64,000 nucleotides of DNA, taken from contig BTUW01000009.1 of assembly GCA_045863055.1 (NCBI GenBank), forward strand, positions 69,243 through 133,242, in the 5' to 3' direction. This document shows positions 25,123 through 34,728 of the stretch, piece by piece. Origin of the DNA: UTCHB3 sp008363265 (lineage in GTDB: Bacteria; Bacteroidota; Ignavibacteria; Ignavibacteriales; Ignavibacteriaceae). A model generated the notes under the pieces. That model had not been told where the DNA came from. It saw only the letters and a list, made by a program, of their open reading frames with translations, and did not search any database. The position numbers were made by a program, and so were the translations under genes. Numbering within the stretch: position 1 is the stretch's first letter; each line of letters begins with the position of its first letter.

Positions 25123-26397
25123 ATGAAAAGAACCTTTTTTAGCTTTGTGTTTTTGCTGACTGCAGTCGCCTTCGCGCAACCGGATGCCGGGAAACCGAAA
25201 GATTACAGCAGAGAGCCGGTTTTCTATTTTGATATTTACAATTTTTATTCAGGCGACAGTTCGCAGACACGGGTTGATTTTTTCCTTCAATTGCCGTTTG
25301 ATAAATTGAGTTTCGTGAAAGCGGGGGAAAAATTCAGGGCTGAGTACGCGGTTTCCATCACTGTCAAGGATGAAAACAAACTCAACCTGATAACCGAGAA
25401 ACAGTGGACGGAGAAAATCGAACTCATCGACTACCAGAAAACGATCTCTAAAAGCGATTACAATCTGTCCTCCCGTTCATTCAAACTTGCGCCCGGAAAG
25501 TACAATTTTGTGATCCTCGTTGAAGACCTCGACTCGCGCAAGGAGTACAGGGCTGAGGTTGAATTCCAGGCCAGAACTTTCACTCAGGAACTTGCCATCA
25601 GCGATATCATGATGATCACCGGCAAGACCACCACAGAGTCGGGTAAGACAAGAATAATTCCCAATCTTTCAAGAAATGTTGCCTCACAGAGGGATGGCAT
25701 ACCTGTTTTTTACGAAATTTATTCATCCACCGCCAGAAATCTTGAAGTTACATATACCATTCTTGGGATGAATGGTGATCAACTTGTAAGTGAGAAAAAG
25801 ACTGAGAACATAAGTGCAGGCAATAATCAGCTCTTTTACACATTCAATTTCAAAGATGCCGGAATGGGTGAGTACAAGATGGTGATCAGCGCACCCTTCG
25901 TGGATGGGAGTACCATTATTGGAAGCACCAAGTCCTTTTACTCAAAATGGTCCGGAATGCCTGCCACTCTGAAGGACCTTGAAAAGGCCGCCGACCAGAT
26001 GATCTACATTGCCGGTCCGGCCGAGATCGATTTCATACATGAGGGGAAGGATTTCGCCGAAAAACTTCAGCGTTACATGGAATTTTGGGAAAAGAAAGAT
26101 CCGACCACGGGCACCCCCGAGAATGAAGTCTTCAATGAATACTACAGAAGGATTGAGTTCGCGAACAAGAACTTCAAGCAAATGCTTGAGGGATGGAGAA
26201 GCGATATGGGGATGGTCTATATCACCCTCGGAAATCCGAACAACATTGAGAGGCACCCCTTCGAATACGACAGCAAACCGTACGAAATATGGGATTACTA
26301 CGATATTAACAGGCGCTTTGTGTTCGTGGATCAGACAGGATTCGGCGACTACCGCCTAATAACTCCATTTTTTGGTGAATACAGATACAGATATTAG
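25123..26397 (+). CDS. GWxTD-domain exported protein
   Basis: 424 residues from the ATG at 25123, which gives a signal peptide (KRTFFSFVFLLTAVAFAQ); the frame extends 48 nt further up into rimO but without a plausible start context. Two beta-sandwich-like regions are followed by a C-terminal GWxTD domain, here GWRSDMGMVYITLGNPNNIE, with YEIWDYYD after it. The motif Thr is Ser. GWxTD proteins are frequent in Bacteroidota/Chlorobi and Acidobacteria and lack a known reaction. It lies between rimO and a sugar kinase. Confidence 0.82.
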   Translation: MKRTFFSFVFLLTAVAFAQPDAGKPKDYSREPVFYFDIYNFYSGDSSQTRVDFFLQLPFDKLSFVKAGEKFRAEYAVSITVKDENKLNLITEKQWTEKIELIDYQKTISKSDYNLSSRSFKLAPGKYNFVILVEDLDSRKEYRAEVEFQARTFTQELAISDIMMITGKTTTESGKTRIIPNLSRNVASQRDGIPVFYEIYSSTARNLEVTYTILGMNGDQLVSEKKTENISAGNNQLFYTFNFKDAGMGEYKMVISAPFVDGSTIIGSTKSFYSKWSGMPATLKDLEKAADQMIYIAGPAEIDFIHEGKDFAEKLQRYMEFWEKKDPTTGTPENEVFNEYYRRIEFANKNFKQMLEGWRSDMGMVYITLGNPNNIERHPFEYDSKPYEIWDYYDINRRFVFVDQTGFGDYRLITPFFGEYRYRY

Positions 26398-26406
26398 GAG
26401 CAACGA

Positions 26407-27369
26407 TTGATCCTTACGGTAACACTTAATCCGATCATCGAACACAGACTGCATTTTGAGGAGGTCACACAGGGTGAAGCCAACAGGAGTGACAGACTTT
26501 CCTACTATGCCGGTGGGAAAGGGATAAACGTAAGCCGGCAACTGAACCGGACCGGAGTTCCGAACCTCGCCTTTACTTTTCTTGGGGGTGATCATGGGCG
26601 ACGCCTCAGGGCGGCTTTAACAGCTGAAAAGATCAATTTTACCGCGATCACTACCAAAGCTGAAACAAGATTCGGTAGTGTTGTGATCGAAAATGAGGCA
26701 AACAGGGTGACCCACTACTTCGGTTCATCCCCTGTGATCACTGAAGCTGAGGTTACCGAGTTCAAGGCAAAACTTGAAAAAATGATGCAGAACTGCGAAT
26801 ATGTTGTATTTTCCGGCAGCAGTCCCTCACCCGCATGTGATGATATTTTCGCCTACGGACTCGATCTTGCCTCAAAATACGATAAAACCTCAATTCTTGA
26901 CACGTACGGCACAGCTCTGGCCAACGCCATCACCCATGAACCGACAATTCTTCACATTAACAGGAAAGAGGCTGCCGGATGGCTCGGGACACCTCTGAAA
27001 ACTGAAGATGACGTTATAGCAGCTTTGAACCGCTTTCGGGAGACCGGGGTAAAAATCGCTGTGATAACCGATGGACCGGGTCCTGTTTTTGTAAATCATT
27101 TCGGTTTTATCTACAAGGTAATTCCTCCTGTGATCAACCGGGTAGACGAGACAGGGAGCGGGGATGCATTTGTTGCCGGGTTGGTCACCGGTCTATTTAA
27201 AGACGAGATTCTTTCAGATACTCTAAAGATCGCAACCGCCTTTGGGGCCGCCAATGCAGGCATGATTGAAGTCTGCGAAGTGAGCAATGAGAGCGCGCAG
27301 AAACTGTTCAAACTCGTTGAAGTGGAAACAGTGGGGAAAAAACTGAATCTGATGAATGAAATGGTTTAA
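26407..27369 (+). CDS. PfkB-family sugar kinase, 1-phosphofructokinase-like
   Basis: 320 residues from a TTG start with GGAG 5 nt upstream; no ATG fits. N-terminal YYAGGKGINVSRQLNRTG is the PfkB substrate motif of the FruK/LacC/PfkB branch, and ETGSGDAFVAGL holds the anion hole and catalytic Asp. It phosphorylates a hexose phosphate (fructose 1-phosphate, tagatose 6-phosphate or fructose 6-phosphate) with ATP. No PTS or aldolase genes are near, so the substrate is open. The downstream outer-membrane gene overlaps its 3' end by 14 nt. Confidence 0.85.
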   Translation: MILTVTLNPIIEHRLHFEEVTQGEANRSDRLSYYAGGKGINVSRQLNRTGVPNLAFTFLGGDHGRRLRAALTAEKINFTAITTKAETRFGSVVIENEANRVTHYFGSSPVITEAEVTEFKAKLEKMMQNCEYVVFSGSSPSPACDDIFAYGLDLASKYDKTSILDTYGTALANAITHEPTILHINRKEAAGWLGTPLKTEDDVIAALNRFRETGVKIAVITDGPGPVFVNHFGFIYKVIPPVINRVDETGSGDAFVAGLVTGLFKDEILSDTLKIATAFGAANAGMIEVCEVSNESAQKLFKLVEVETVGKKLNLMNEMV

Positions 27370-29104
27370 CCTGTTCCTTTTTGCGGCCTGTGGGAGCCTC
27401 GCGGGACAGAGCATAACATCAGTGGAATACCCTGACGGATCACCAATACCCCTAAAAGAAGCAAGCGCCGCCCTCGGATTCAGTATCCCCGTAAAACTTT
27501 CCTTCTTCATTCCTGACAGTGCCGCTGCGGGCCTGTCGCGGCTTCTTAATGCGTCAGGGTACCTTGATCACAAAATTGAGCTCAAGACTCTGCAGACTGA
27601 CTCCTCCTCATACAAACTCCTCGTTAACATTAACCCGGGTCCAGAGGCCACCCTGAGATCATTGAAGATCACGGGTGAAGGAGTTGACTCGATGTTGAAC
27701 GGTGTCCGTGGTTTGAGTTTTATCGAGGGAAGTACTTATAACGAAGGGGAAATGTCAGCACTCTTTGCAGAAATACTTGACCATCTCGAAGAGCTTGGAT
27801 TCCCATTCGCCCGCTTGACGATCGGTTCGATCACCACAACGTACTCTCCTGATTCCAGCTCACTTTTCGCGGATGTTTCCGTCACTCTAGACCGGAGCAG
27901 GCAGGCCGTTATAAGCAAGATTGAAATTTCCGGAAACGAGGGGACTTCACCCGATGTGATCCTGCGGGAGATCAACGTGAAAGCCGGCGATATCTACCGG
28001 CCGGGAAAATCATCTTTGATAACCGCAAGGCTGAACAAACTCCGTTTTTTTGAACCGGTTCCTGTTCCTGAGTTCTACTTCAACGAGAAGGATGAAGGGA
28101 TACTCAAGATCACGGTAAAAGAAACGAATACCAACAATTTCGACGGCGTGATCGGATATATACCACCCGGACAGAATGAGGAAACGGGTTATCTAACGGG
28201 TCTGGTCAACATAAGCATGCGGAACCTTTTCGGTACCGGGCGCAATTTCAGTTTTAAATGGCAGCAGCTGAGCAGGAATTCGCAGGAACTTGACCTGAGT
28301 TATACCGAACCTTGGCTTTTGGGTCTGCCTTTAAGCATCACACCGCGGCTGTACCAGCGAAAACAGGATACCCTGTATGTTGATCGTGTAATTGAGCTCT
28401 CAGCTGAGTATTTTGCCGGGGAGAATTTTTCACTGGCTCTGAACTTCTCATCCCGCTCTGTGATCCCAACGCTCTTCGAGCGGCCCGTCTTTACCGTTTT
28501 CAACTCAACCATCACCACCGGTGGAATTGGTTTGAGATATGATACCCGTGATGACCCCATCTCTCCGACCGGTGGAATAAACTTTTTTTCATATTTTGCC
28601 ATATCCAATAAAAAGATAAACGGACCGGCAGAATTCATCACCCAGGGACAACAACTTCAGCTGAATCTCAGAAAGATCACATTTGATCTCGATCTCTACT
28701 TCGAGGTGTTCAGCAGAAATATTGCCGCGTTCGGCGTAAGTGTGCGGGAAATACAGGGTGACCTGCTTGAAGACTCCGACCTCTTCAGGCTTGGGGGTAA
28801 TTCGACCCTCCGCGGATACAGGGAAGAACAGTTCAGGGGTAACCGCGTGGCATGGACGAATCTGGAGTACCGGTTCCTGCTAACGAGAAGGTCTTATCTC
28901 TTCGCTTTTTTCGACACAGGATATTATCTCCTTAGCGGTGACAACAACAGGGGGATCGTGGAGGCAACCGCGGTAAAAACCGGGTATGGATTCGGAATGA
29001 GTTTTGAGACGGGTATCGGGCTTTTGAGCGTAAGCTATGCACTTGCGAGTGGCGAGGGCTTTAGCGACGGCAAGATACATTTTGGCATTATAAATCAGTT
29101 TTGA
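27356..29104 (+). CDS. Omp85/BamA-TamA-like outer-membrane protein
   Basis: 582 residues. Signal peptide (KWFNLFLFAACGSLAGQ). Periplasmic POTRA-like repeats run to about residue 260 (VNINPGPEATLRSLKITGEG, SRQAVISKIEISGNEGTS, LNKLRFFEPVPVPEF). A C-terminal 16-strand barrel follows, with GLRYDTRDDPISPTGG and GGNSTLRGYREEQFRGN, the latter holding the LRGY motif conserved in Omp85 proteins. It is shorter than BamA (fewer POTRA domains), so a TamA- or FhaC-like transporter or assembly factor is likelier than the essential BamA. It starts inside the kinase gene and is followed 4 nt later by the acylase-like gene. Confidence 0.85.
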   Translation: MKWFNLFLFAACGSLAGQSITSVEYPDGSPIPLKEASAALGFSIPVKLSFFIPDSAAAGLSRLLNASGYLDHKIELKTLQTDSSSYKLLVNINPGPEATLRSLKITGEGVDSMLNGVRGLSFIEGSTYNEGEMSALFAEILDHLEELGFPFARLTIGSITTTYSPDSSSLFADVSVTLDRSRQAVISKIEISGNEGTSPDVILREINVKAGDIYRPGKSSLITARLNKLRFFEPVPVPEFYFNEKDEGILKITVKETNTNNFDGVIGYIPPGQNEETGYLTGLVNISMRNLFGTGRNFSFKWQQLSRNSQELDLSYTEPWLLGLPLSITPRLYQRKQDTLYVDRVIELSAEYFAGENFSLALNFSSRSVIPTLFERPVFTVFNSTITTGGIGLRYDTRDDPISPTGGINFFSYFAISNKKINGPAEFITQGQQLQLNLRKITFDLDLYFEVFSRNIAAFGVSVREIQGDLLEDSDLFRLGGNSTLRGYREEQFRGNRVAWTNLEYRFLLTRRSYLFAFFDTGYYLLSGDNNRGIVEATAVKTGYGFGMSFETGIGLLSVSYALASGEGFSDGKIHFGIINQF

Positions 29105-29108
29105 GAAA

Positions 29109-31481
29109 ATGGAGAAACTCCTAAAGTATTTTATTGCTCCCTTGTTCGCCATCGTGGTAATCACGATGGCGGTCTTCTTCTTCTTCAGGTCGCTTATCAA
29201 CACTTCGGTTCCTCAGTACGAGGGGGAAGTGGAACTGGCGGGTCTTGCGGGGAATGTCGAGATCAGAACAGGGGAGGCTGGTATCCCTTATATTATTGCA
29301 GGCAACAGGCGGGATCTGATCTTCGCTCTCGGATACCTGCACGCGCGCGACAGGCTGCTTGAACTTGAGTTCAAAAGGATGATCGCCGAAGGGAGACTCG
29401 CCGCGCATTTCGGTCAGGAAGCCGTTGAGTTCGATAAATATTTCCGGCAGACCGGAATGAAGAAACGTGCAATGATTGAGGCAGGTGAACTTTCGGTCGA
29501 GACCGCTGTCCTGCTGAAAGCCTATACCGATGGTCTCAACGGTTACCTGGAATCTGAAAATGCAGTATTGCAGAGTGAATTTGCGGCTTTGGGAATAACC
29601 CCTCAGAGGTGGCGGCCTGCGGATATTCTGATGCTGACTTTATTTAACAACTTTGTTGAAGAGAGCAAGTATTTCACTCAGGATATCATCTCAATGCTGA
29701 AGCGAAAGATGGGACCCGAGGGAAGCGCGGTGATCTTCGGCAGTGAGTCAGATTCTCTCGCGTTCAGCAAACTTCCGCAATTTAATGAGGATGATATCCG
29801 GAAGGAGATGACCCTCCGGAAGGTGTTGGGTGCAAACAGAAGTACGGGTCTTAATATAGCCGAGGTTGACGGACTGGGTGGAATTGTGCTCAACATGCAG
29901 GGCTCGTTTACATTCCCCGGCAGATTTTACCAAATAACTTTTGAGGCCGAGGGGCTGAAGGGATCGGTTGCGACAATTCCGGGGCTCCCGGTGCTTTTTG
30001 CCGGACTGTTAGGTGATGAGTTTATTGCGGTTAAACCCGCAGTAAAAGATCTTCGCACGCAACACACCCTCACCCTTGATGAAAAGGGGATGATCATCGA
30101 CGGGAAAAAGGGAGCCGGCTCACTGAAGACAGTGAAGGATACAATTCCCGTAAAGGATGAAGACCCCGTTATTCTCGAATTGAAGACCGGAAGTGACGGC
30201 AGGGTGTACACCGCTTTTTCTGCACCTGAAACCAGATATAACCGCGACTCGAGTGAGGTGATCAAGGTAATAACTGCAACATCGGTGAGAACGGGTTCGT
30301 TTTCCGCGTCATCATTTCTAAACACAGGAATTGAATTGTGGAAAGGTGGTTTCGCGGGCAGATATTTTGAATATGAGGGGAACTCCGATATCTGGTTCAG
30401 CAAGGGTCCGGGTAAACTGACTAAGAATTCACCCCGTTTTGTTCAGAAAGATGCGGATGATGATCAACCAAAGAAAAGCAGGAAGGAAAAGAAGCCCCAG
30501 CCTAAAAGGAAACCAAAAACTGAAGAAATAGAGAACACCGGTACTGCGTCTGACGATGCTGAGAATGCACCCGCCATTAAAATAACAGAGGCGGCCACCG
30601 GGCTTTATGACGGTTTCTTCCGTGGCCCGGCAGCTGAGCGTGAAAGGACCTATTTGCTTTCACCCGAGGGGAAAGACATTCCTTCGTTTGTGGTTAATGA
30701 TGTAATTTCAGACCTTAACCTCAAACTGGTTCCGTTTATATTAAATGCATTTGATCAGTTACCGGGGCAGAAGGATACTCTGATAAGCCAGTCACTGAAA
30801 ATAATCTCAAGGTGGAGCGGTGAATATCTCTCCTCCCTTCAGGCACCTCTGGTTATGGCAGTATTTCTAAAATATCTGACCGTGAATACTTTCGGGGACG
30901 AGTTCACGAGGGATGATCTTCTGCTCCTTCTTGAAGCAGGGGGCATTCCCGGTGCAAGGATATCCACTATCGTTGAAGAAAACTACTCTCCTGTTTTTGA
31001 CATAAAGAGCACCCCTCACCCGGAAAACCGGGATGAGATAATCAGGAAGAGCTTCTCGGAAGCAGTCAGGGAGATAGCGTCGATCCATGGTGACGATCCC
31101 GTAATGTGGCTATGGGGTGAAGAAAATACGATTACCCCCGGGCATATCCTCGGTGGTTTCCTCGGTGGCATCAATAATGCCATTTCGATCGAAAAAGCAG
31201 GAATAAGCGGGTCTTTCGATACAAGATTTTCCGCATTCAACAACCCCTTCAGCGACGGGGAAGGGAAAGGGAGGCTTAATTCGTGGGGCACACTTCTAAG
31301 GTTCTATATTAATCCCGGTGAAGGAGTGTTCAGGATGGTTCCGTATCTCGGCAATTCCGGCAATTTTGCAGACCCCAACAGTGTGCTGAATTACGAAGTA
31401 TTTTTGGAAGGAAGACTTCTTACGGTCTCACCGGTACCGGGAAATAGTGATAAAGTATTGAAGCTAATCAAAAAATTGTGA
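29109..31481 (+). CDS. Penicillin-acylase-family protein, probably catalytically degenerate
   Basis: 790 residues with one N-terminal membrane anchor (residues about 8-30). The alpha-chain-like part is clear: GNVEIRTGEAGIPYIIAGN, ALGYLHARDRLLELEFKRM, EGRLAAHFG, LKAYTDGLNGYL and TPQRWRPADILML. In active members the beta chain starts with a Ser nucleophile in a Gly-Ser-Asn context; here the matching site reads Gly241-Ala242-Asn243. The lines after it (VATIPGLPVLFAGL) still follow the fold. A Lys/Pro-rich low-complexity insert lies at about residues 447-490, and the C-terminal GQSGH-type motif is GNSGNF. So autoprocessing and amide hydrolysis are doubtful. It shares an operon with the Omp85-like gene. 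Confidence 0.8.
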   Translation: MEKLLKYFIAPLFAIVVITMAVFFFFRSLINTSVPQYEGEVELAGLAGNVEIRTGEAGIPYIIAGNRRDLIFALGYLHARDRLLELEFKRMIAEGRLAAHFGQEAVEFDKYFRQTGMKKRAMIEAGELSVETAVLLKAYTDGLNGYLESENAVLQSEFAALGITPQRWRPADILMLTLFNNFVEESKYFTQDIISMLKRKMGPEGSAVIFGSESDSLAFSKLPQFNEDDIRKEMTLRKVLGANRSTGLNIAEVDGLGGIVLNMQGSFTFPGRFYQITFEAEGLKGSVATIPGLPVLFAGLLGDEFIAVKPAVKDLRTQHTLTLDEKGMIIDGKKGAGSLKTVKDTIPVKDEDPVILELKTGSDGRVYTAFSAPETRYNRDSSEVIKVITATSVRTGSFSASSFLNTGIELWKGGFAGRYFEYEGNSDIWFSKGPGKLTKNSPRFVQKDADDDQPKKSRKEKKPQPKRKPKTEEIENTGTASDDAENAPAIKITEAATGLYDGFFRGPAAERERTYLLSPEGKDIPSFVVNDVISDLNLKLVPFILNAFDQLPGQKDTLISQSLKIISRWSGEYLSSLQAPLVMAVFLKYLTVNTFGDEFTRDDLLLLLEAGGIPGARISTIVEENYSPVFDIKSTPHPENRDEIIRKSFSEAVREIASIHGDDPVMWLWGEENTITPGHILGGFLGGINNAISIEKAGISGSFDTRFSAFNNPFSDGEGKGRLNSWGTLLRFYINPGEGVFRMVPYLGNSGNFADPNSVLNYEVFLEGRLLTVSPVPGNSDKVLKLIKKL

Positions 31482-31510
31482 TAAAAAGTGTACTGTTATT
31501 TCAAAATTCG

Positions 31511-31547
31511 TTGTAAATTTACAAACTATTAAGTGATCAATTTACAA
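31511..31547. promoter_or_regulatory. Palindrome plus direct repeat upstream of lipoprotein gene
   Basis: TTGTAAATTTACAA (31511-31524) is a perfect 14-bp palindrome. Its right part AATTTACAA recurs at 31539-31547, 23 bp on, just before the start codon at 31561. It could be an operator for the lipoprotein gene. Confidence 0.35.
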
Positions 31548-31560
31548 CACCCGCAAAGCC

Positions 31561-32967
31561 ATGAAAAGAATAGTCTCACTTCTTCTTATCCTGCCACTTC
31601 TGCTGATTGTCAGCTGCAAGAAAACCGATACCGCCTCCAATCCCGTTTCCGGCAGTGAAACCGGATTGGTTATCATCAACGGTGAGGTGATCGATTTCAC
31701 CACGGGCTCACCGATCGCGAATGCCGCGATCAAATTATTCGGACTCCCGCCCGATACCACTGTTGTGAAGCACGGGTTTACCGACGCCAATGGAAAATAC
31801 ACGATCGAGTTCTCAGTTACAGGCGGGATGGATCTTAGGGTTGTGGCTCAAAAAGAAGGTTACACTCCCGATACAACCAACGTTTTCGCCGTGGCAGGAA
31901 GAACCTTGTCTGCAACAAAATTACTGTTAAAGTCTACAGGAACAGGCGGGGGTTCAGGAACCACCCGGAAACCGGCCTCGCTTTATCTTGCGTCGACATC
32001 AGTCCCGAATATCGGGATCAGAGGAGCGGGAAGTCTTGAGTCGGTTCAACTCGTATTCACGGTTGTCGACTCTTTCGGAGTGCCGCTCGACCTTGAGAAT
32101 GCGGTAAATGTCTCTTTTGCCCTGGGAGCATCGCCCGGGTCGGGTGCATCACTCTATCCTGCGGTGGTAAGGTCTGATGCCAGCGGAAACGCGTCTGTCG
32201 TGCTCACTTCAGGTACGAAGGCAGGTGTTGTGCAGGTGGCTGCCACTGTCACTTCTGACGGCAAGACGATCACTTCGATCCCTGTTCCTGTAACGATACA
32301 CGGCGGTTTGCCCGATCTGGCACACTTCAGTGTGGTACCGGCCAAGCTTAACATTCCCGGCTACAACAGATTTGGAGTGTTCGATGATATCACAGCCTAT
32401 GTAGGTGACAAATACTCCAACCCGGTCCGTCCCGGAATAGCAGTCTATTTCAATACGGACGGAGGAATAATCGGGGGTTCAGCTCTCACATCCGATATGG
32501 GAATTGCTACTGTAAGTCTCTATTCTGCCAATCCACTTCCGACTCACCCCACTTTTGGACCCGGATTTGCGACAATAACCGGTTCGACCATTGATGAGAA
32601 CAAAGCAACTATTCAGGAGTCATGTTTAGTGCTTTTCTCAGGTTTGCCGTTTATAACAGTCAGTCCCACTTCGTTTGATATTCCCAATAAGGGTTCACAG
32701 TCATTTATTTACACAGTGATGGATCAGCACAACAACCCTCTGACAGAGGGGACTTCGATAACTGTCGCGGTGGAAGGGAAAGACTATGAACTTTCGGGTG
32801 ATAAATCTTTAACGTTGCCTGACACCCAAAGCAGAAGCTGGACAAGTTTTTCGTTCACGATCAGGGATGTCGTCGACACAGCGGCAGTAAATCCACTCAG
32901 AGTATCCATTAAATCGGACGGTGGAAACGGGAAAGCGCAGCTTTCGATTTCGGGTATAATCCGTTAG
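31561..32967 (+). CDS. Lipoprotein with carboxypeptidase-regulatory-like and Ig-like domains
   Basis: 468 residues. Lipobox LLIVSC with Cys19. Residues about 35-125 form a carboxypeptidase-regulatory-like (CarboxypepD_reg) beta-sandwich (GEVIDFTTGSPIANAAIKLFG, GFTDANGKYTIEFSVTGGMDLRV). Then come bacterial Ig-like (invasin/Big_1 type) domains with VRSDASGNASVVLTSGTKAG and SDMGIATVSLYSANP. No enzymatic motif. A surface-exposed structural or adhesive role is likely. It converges with, and overlaps by 4 nt, the methyltransferase gene on the other strand, so there is no terminator between them. Confidence 0.78.
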   Translation: MKRIVSLLLILPLLLIVSCKKTDTASNPVSGSETGLVIINGEVIDFTTGSPIANAAIKLFGLPPDTTVVKHGFTDANGKYTIEFSVTGGMDLRVVAQKEGYTPDTTNVFAVAGRTLSATKLLLKSTGTGGGSGTTRKPASLYLASTSVPNIGIRGAGSLESVQLVFTVVDSFGVPLDLENAVNVSFALGASPGSGASLYPAVVRSDASGNASVVLTSGTKAGVVQVAATVTSDGKTITSIPVPVTIHGGLPDLAHFSVVPAKLNIPGYNRFGVFDDITAYVGDKYSNPVRPGIAVYFNTDGGIIGGSALTSDMGIATVSLYSANPLPTHPTFGPGFATITGSTIDENKATIQESCLVLFSGLPFITVSPTSFDIPNKGSQSFIYTVMDQHNNPLTEGTSITVAVEGKDYELSGDKSLTLPDTQSRSWTSFSFTIRDVVDTAAVNPLRVSIKSDGGNGKAQLSISGIIR

Positions 32968-33551
32968 CCAACGAATGGAATAAAGAAACCGGTTCGTTTT
33001 TTGTATGAGCTCCAGGCTTCCCTAAAGGTGGCTGAGAGCATCTCTTCTTCTCTTTTTCCTCTGAGTATAAGAAGAGGGAGTGAGATTAACAGAGTGAGAA
33101 ATACGACGGGTGACGACAAGATCGCGAGTCCGGCAAACAGATCGGCCAGCAACTGGCTCAGATACTGTGGATGTCTGATGAATGAATAAATACCATTCTC
33201 AACCAGTTTGTGATCCTTAAAGAGCAAGATCTCGGTGGAGTAATTGGTACCGAGTGATTTGAAACTCTTCAATTGAAGCCAGGAAAAGAGAACAAAAAGG
33301 AGAAAGAAAACAATTCTTAGCGGCTGGCCCGGTTCGGGAAGCAAAAACCAGCTGTTAACCAGGGGAAACACACCGAAAAACTGCAGGAGGGATGATAACG
33401 CAAGGATATTTGGCGGAACTGTTTGTTCCCAGCCGGAAGCCCTCTTGGCAACAGCCGATACCTTGCTCTTCAAACTGCTCTTCGAGCCGGAATAGTTTGC
33501 AGCGGTGAACATCACCAGTGCGATCAGTACGAGAATATTTACGGGGTCCAT
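32964..33551 (-). CDS. Isoprenylcysteine carboxyl methyltransferase (ICMT/PEMT)-family membrane protein
   Basis: 195 residues from the ATG at 33551, where MDPVNILVLIALVMF begins a membrane helix; an ORF extension to 33617 has no better start. Several helices; the C-terminal SAM-binding core is clear: KLVENGIYSFIRHPQYLSQLL, then EEEMLSATFREAWSSYKKRTGFFIP. Bacterial members methylate unknown small or lipid substrates at the membrane. Divergent from the histidine kinase gene over 55 bp. Confidence 0.8.
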   Translation of the reverse strand: MDPVNILVLIALVMFTAANYSGSKSSLKSKVSAVAKRASGWEQTVPPNILALSSLLQFFGVFPLVNSWFLLPEPGQPLRIVFFLLFVLFSWLQLKSFKSLGTNYSTEILLFKDHKLVENGIYSFIRHPQYLSQLLADLFAGLAILSSPVVFLTLLISLPLLILRGKREEEMLSATFREAWSSYKKRTGFFIPFVG

Positions 33552-33606
33552 AATTCTAAATTTTTTAAGTTGAAAGTTACTGAATAAGAAAAAAATATTA
33601 ACAACT

Positions 33607-34725
33607 ATGGACAACATCAGCCTGCCGGATGACGGACAAATAAAACAAGCTTCAGAAGAGGAACGTGATCGCCAAATGATGGCGGCTCACGACATCAACA
33701 ATCTGTTCAGCGGTATTTTTTCGAATATACGGTTGTTACGGAAATTTGTTGACGGTAACAGGGAGGCGGTTCAGTATCTCGACAATATTGAGCACAGTTC
33801 GCGCCGCGCCACTGAGATTGCAGGTGAGCTGCTGGCACCTCCCGGAACAGAGAAAAAAAGAGACGGGCGGATAAATACCCGCCTGCTTATCAATGAGGCA
33901 GTTTCATCCGTAATTCACACCTTCCCAAAAGAGATCAGAATTACCACTGAGATCAGCACTTCAATCGCGGATCTTAAGGGTAATTCAACCGAGATATACC
34001 AGGTCATCCTGAATATTTTGATCAATGCTTTTGAGTCGATAACCAACAGTGGCGAAATCAAGGTAAGTGCCGTGAATATTTTCCCTCCTGTCATGCTGGG
34101 TCAGGATGGCCAGGAAGAACAACCCAAGGTTATGATCAACATAAGGGATACCGGTTGCGGTATGGGGCAGGATGTTCTGAGCAAGATATTCAGACCATAT
34201 TTTTCCACGAAGAAGAAAGGAAGAGTCAGTGGTCTGGGATTATATGCCGTCAAGAAAATGGTGGAAGCCAATAATGGAAGAATAGTGTTGGAAAGTACCC
34301 CCGGTGAAGGTACACTCTTCTCACTCGAACTTCCCGCCTATGTTCACGTCAGAAAGACAATGATCCGGGATAAATTCAATATTCTGATCGCTGATGACGA
34401 AGAACTCCTTGTTTCGATACTGGAAGACCTTCTGACCGGAATAGGTTACTCTGTGAGTTCCGTGAGTTCTGCTGAAGATGCCATTGAGAAACTGCGTGCC
34501 GACGGTAGTTATGACGTATTAATAACGGATCTGAGAATGGGTGGGATAGATGGCTTGGCTGCAGTGAAAGAGATCAGGAAGTTTGATCAGGATATCAAGG
34601 TAATTCTTTCCACGGGTACCATGGGGCTCAGCAACCTTGATTTCAATGATGTACGGGTTGACGCCATACTTCAGAAACCGTACGAACTGGAGTCTCTTCT
34701 CGCGTTGCTCGACAGTCTCGTGTAA
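33607..34725 (+). CDS. Hybrid sensor histidine kinase/response regulator, no input domain
   Basis: 372 residues, cytoplasmic. Phospho-acceptor His28 in AAHDINNLFSGI (NtrB-like HDxxN type), N-box LNILINAFESI, G1 RDTGCGMG, G2 SGLGLYAVKKMVE, then a C-terminal receiver domain (about residues 257-372) with acidic pocket ADDEE and phospho-Asp308 in VLITDLRMGG. No sensor domain precedes the kinase core, so the signal must come from a partner. It converges on the single-domain response regulator gene with 3 nt between stops; both lie beside the pilus locus and may control it. Confidence 0.9.
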   Translation: MDNISLPDDGQIKQASEEERDRQMMAAHDINNLFSGIFSNIRLLRKFVDGNREAVQYLDNIEHSSRRATEIAGELLAPPGTEKKRDGRINTRLLINEAVSSVIHTFPKEIRITTEISTSIADLKGNSTEIYQVILNILINAFESITNSGEIKVSAVNIFPPVMLGQDGQEEQPKVMINIRDTGCGMGQDVLSKIFRPYFSTKKKGRVSGLGLYAVKKMVEANNGRIVLESTPGEGTLFSLELPAYVHVRKTMIRDKFNILIADDEELLVSILEDLLTGIGYSVSSVSSAEDAIEKLRADGSYDVLITDLRMGGIDGLAAVKEIRKFDQDIKVILSTGTMGLSNLDFNDVRVDAILQKPYELESLLALLDSLV

Positions 34726-34728
34726 AGC

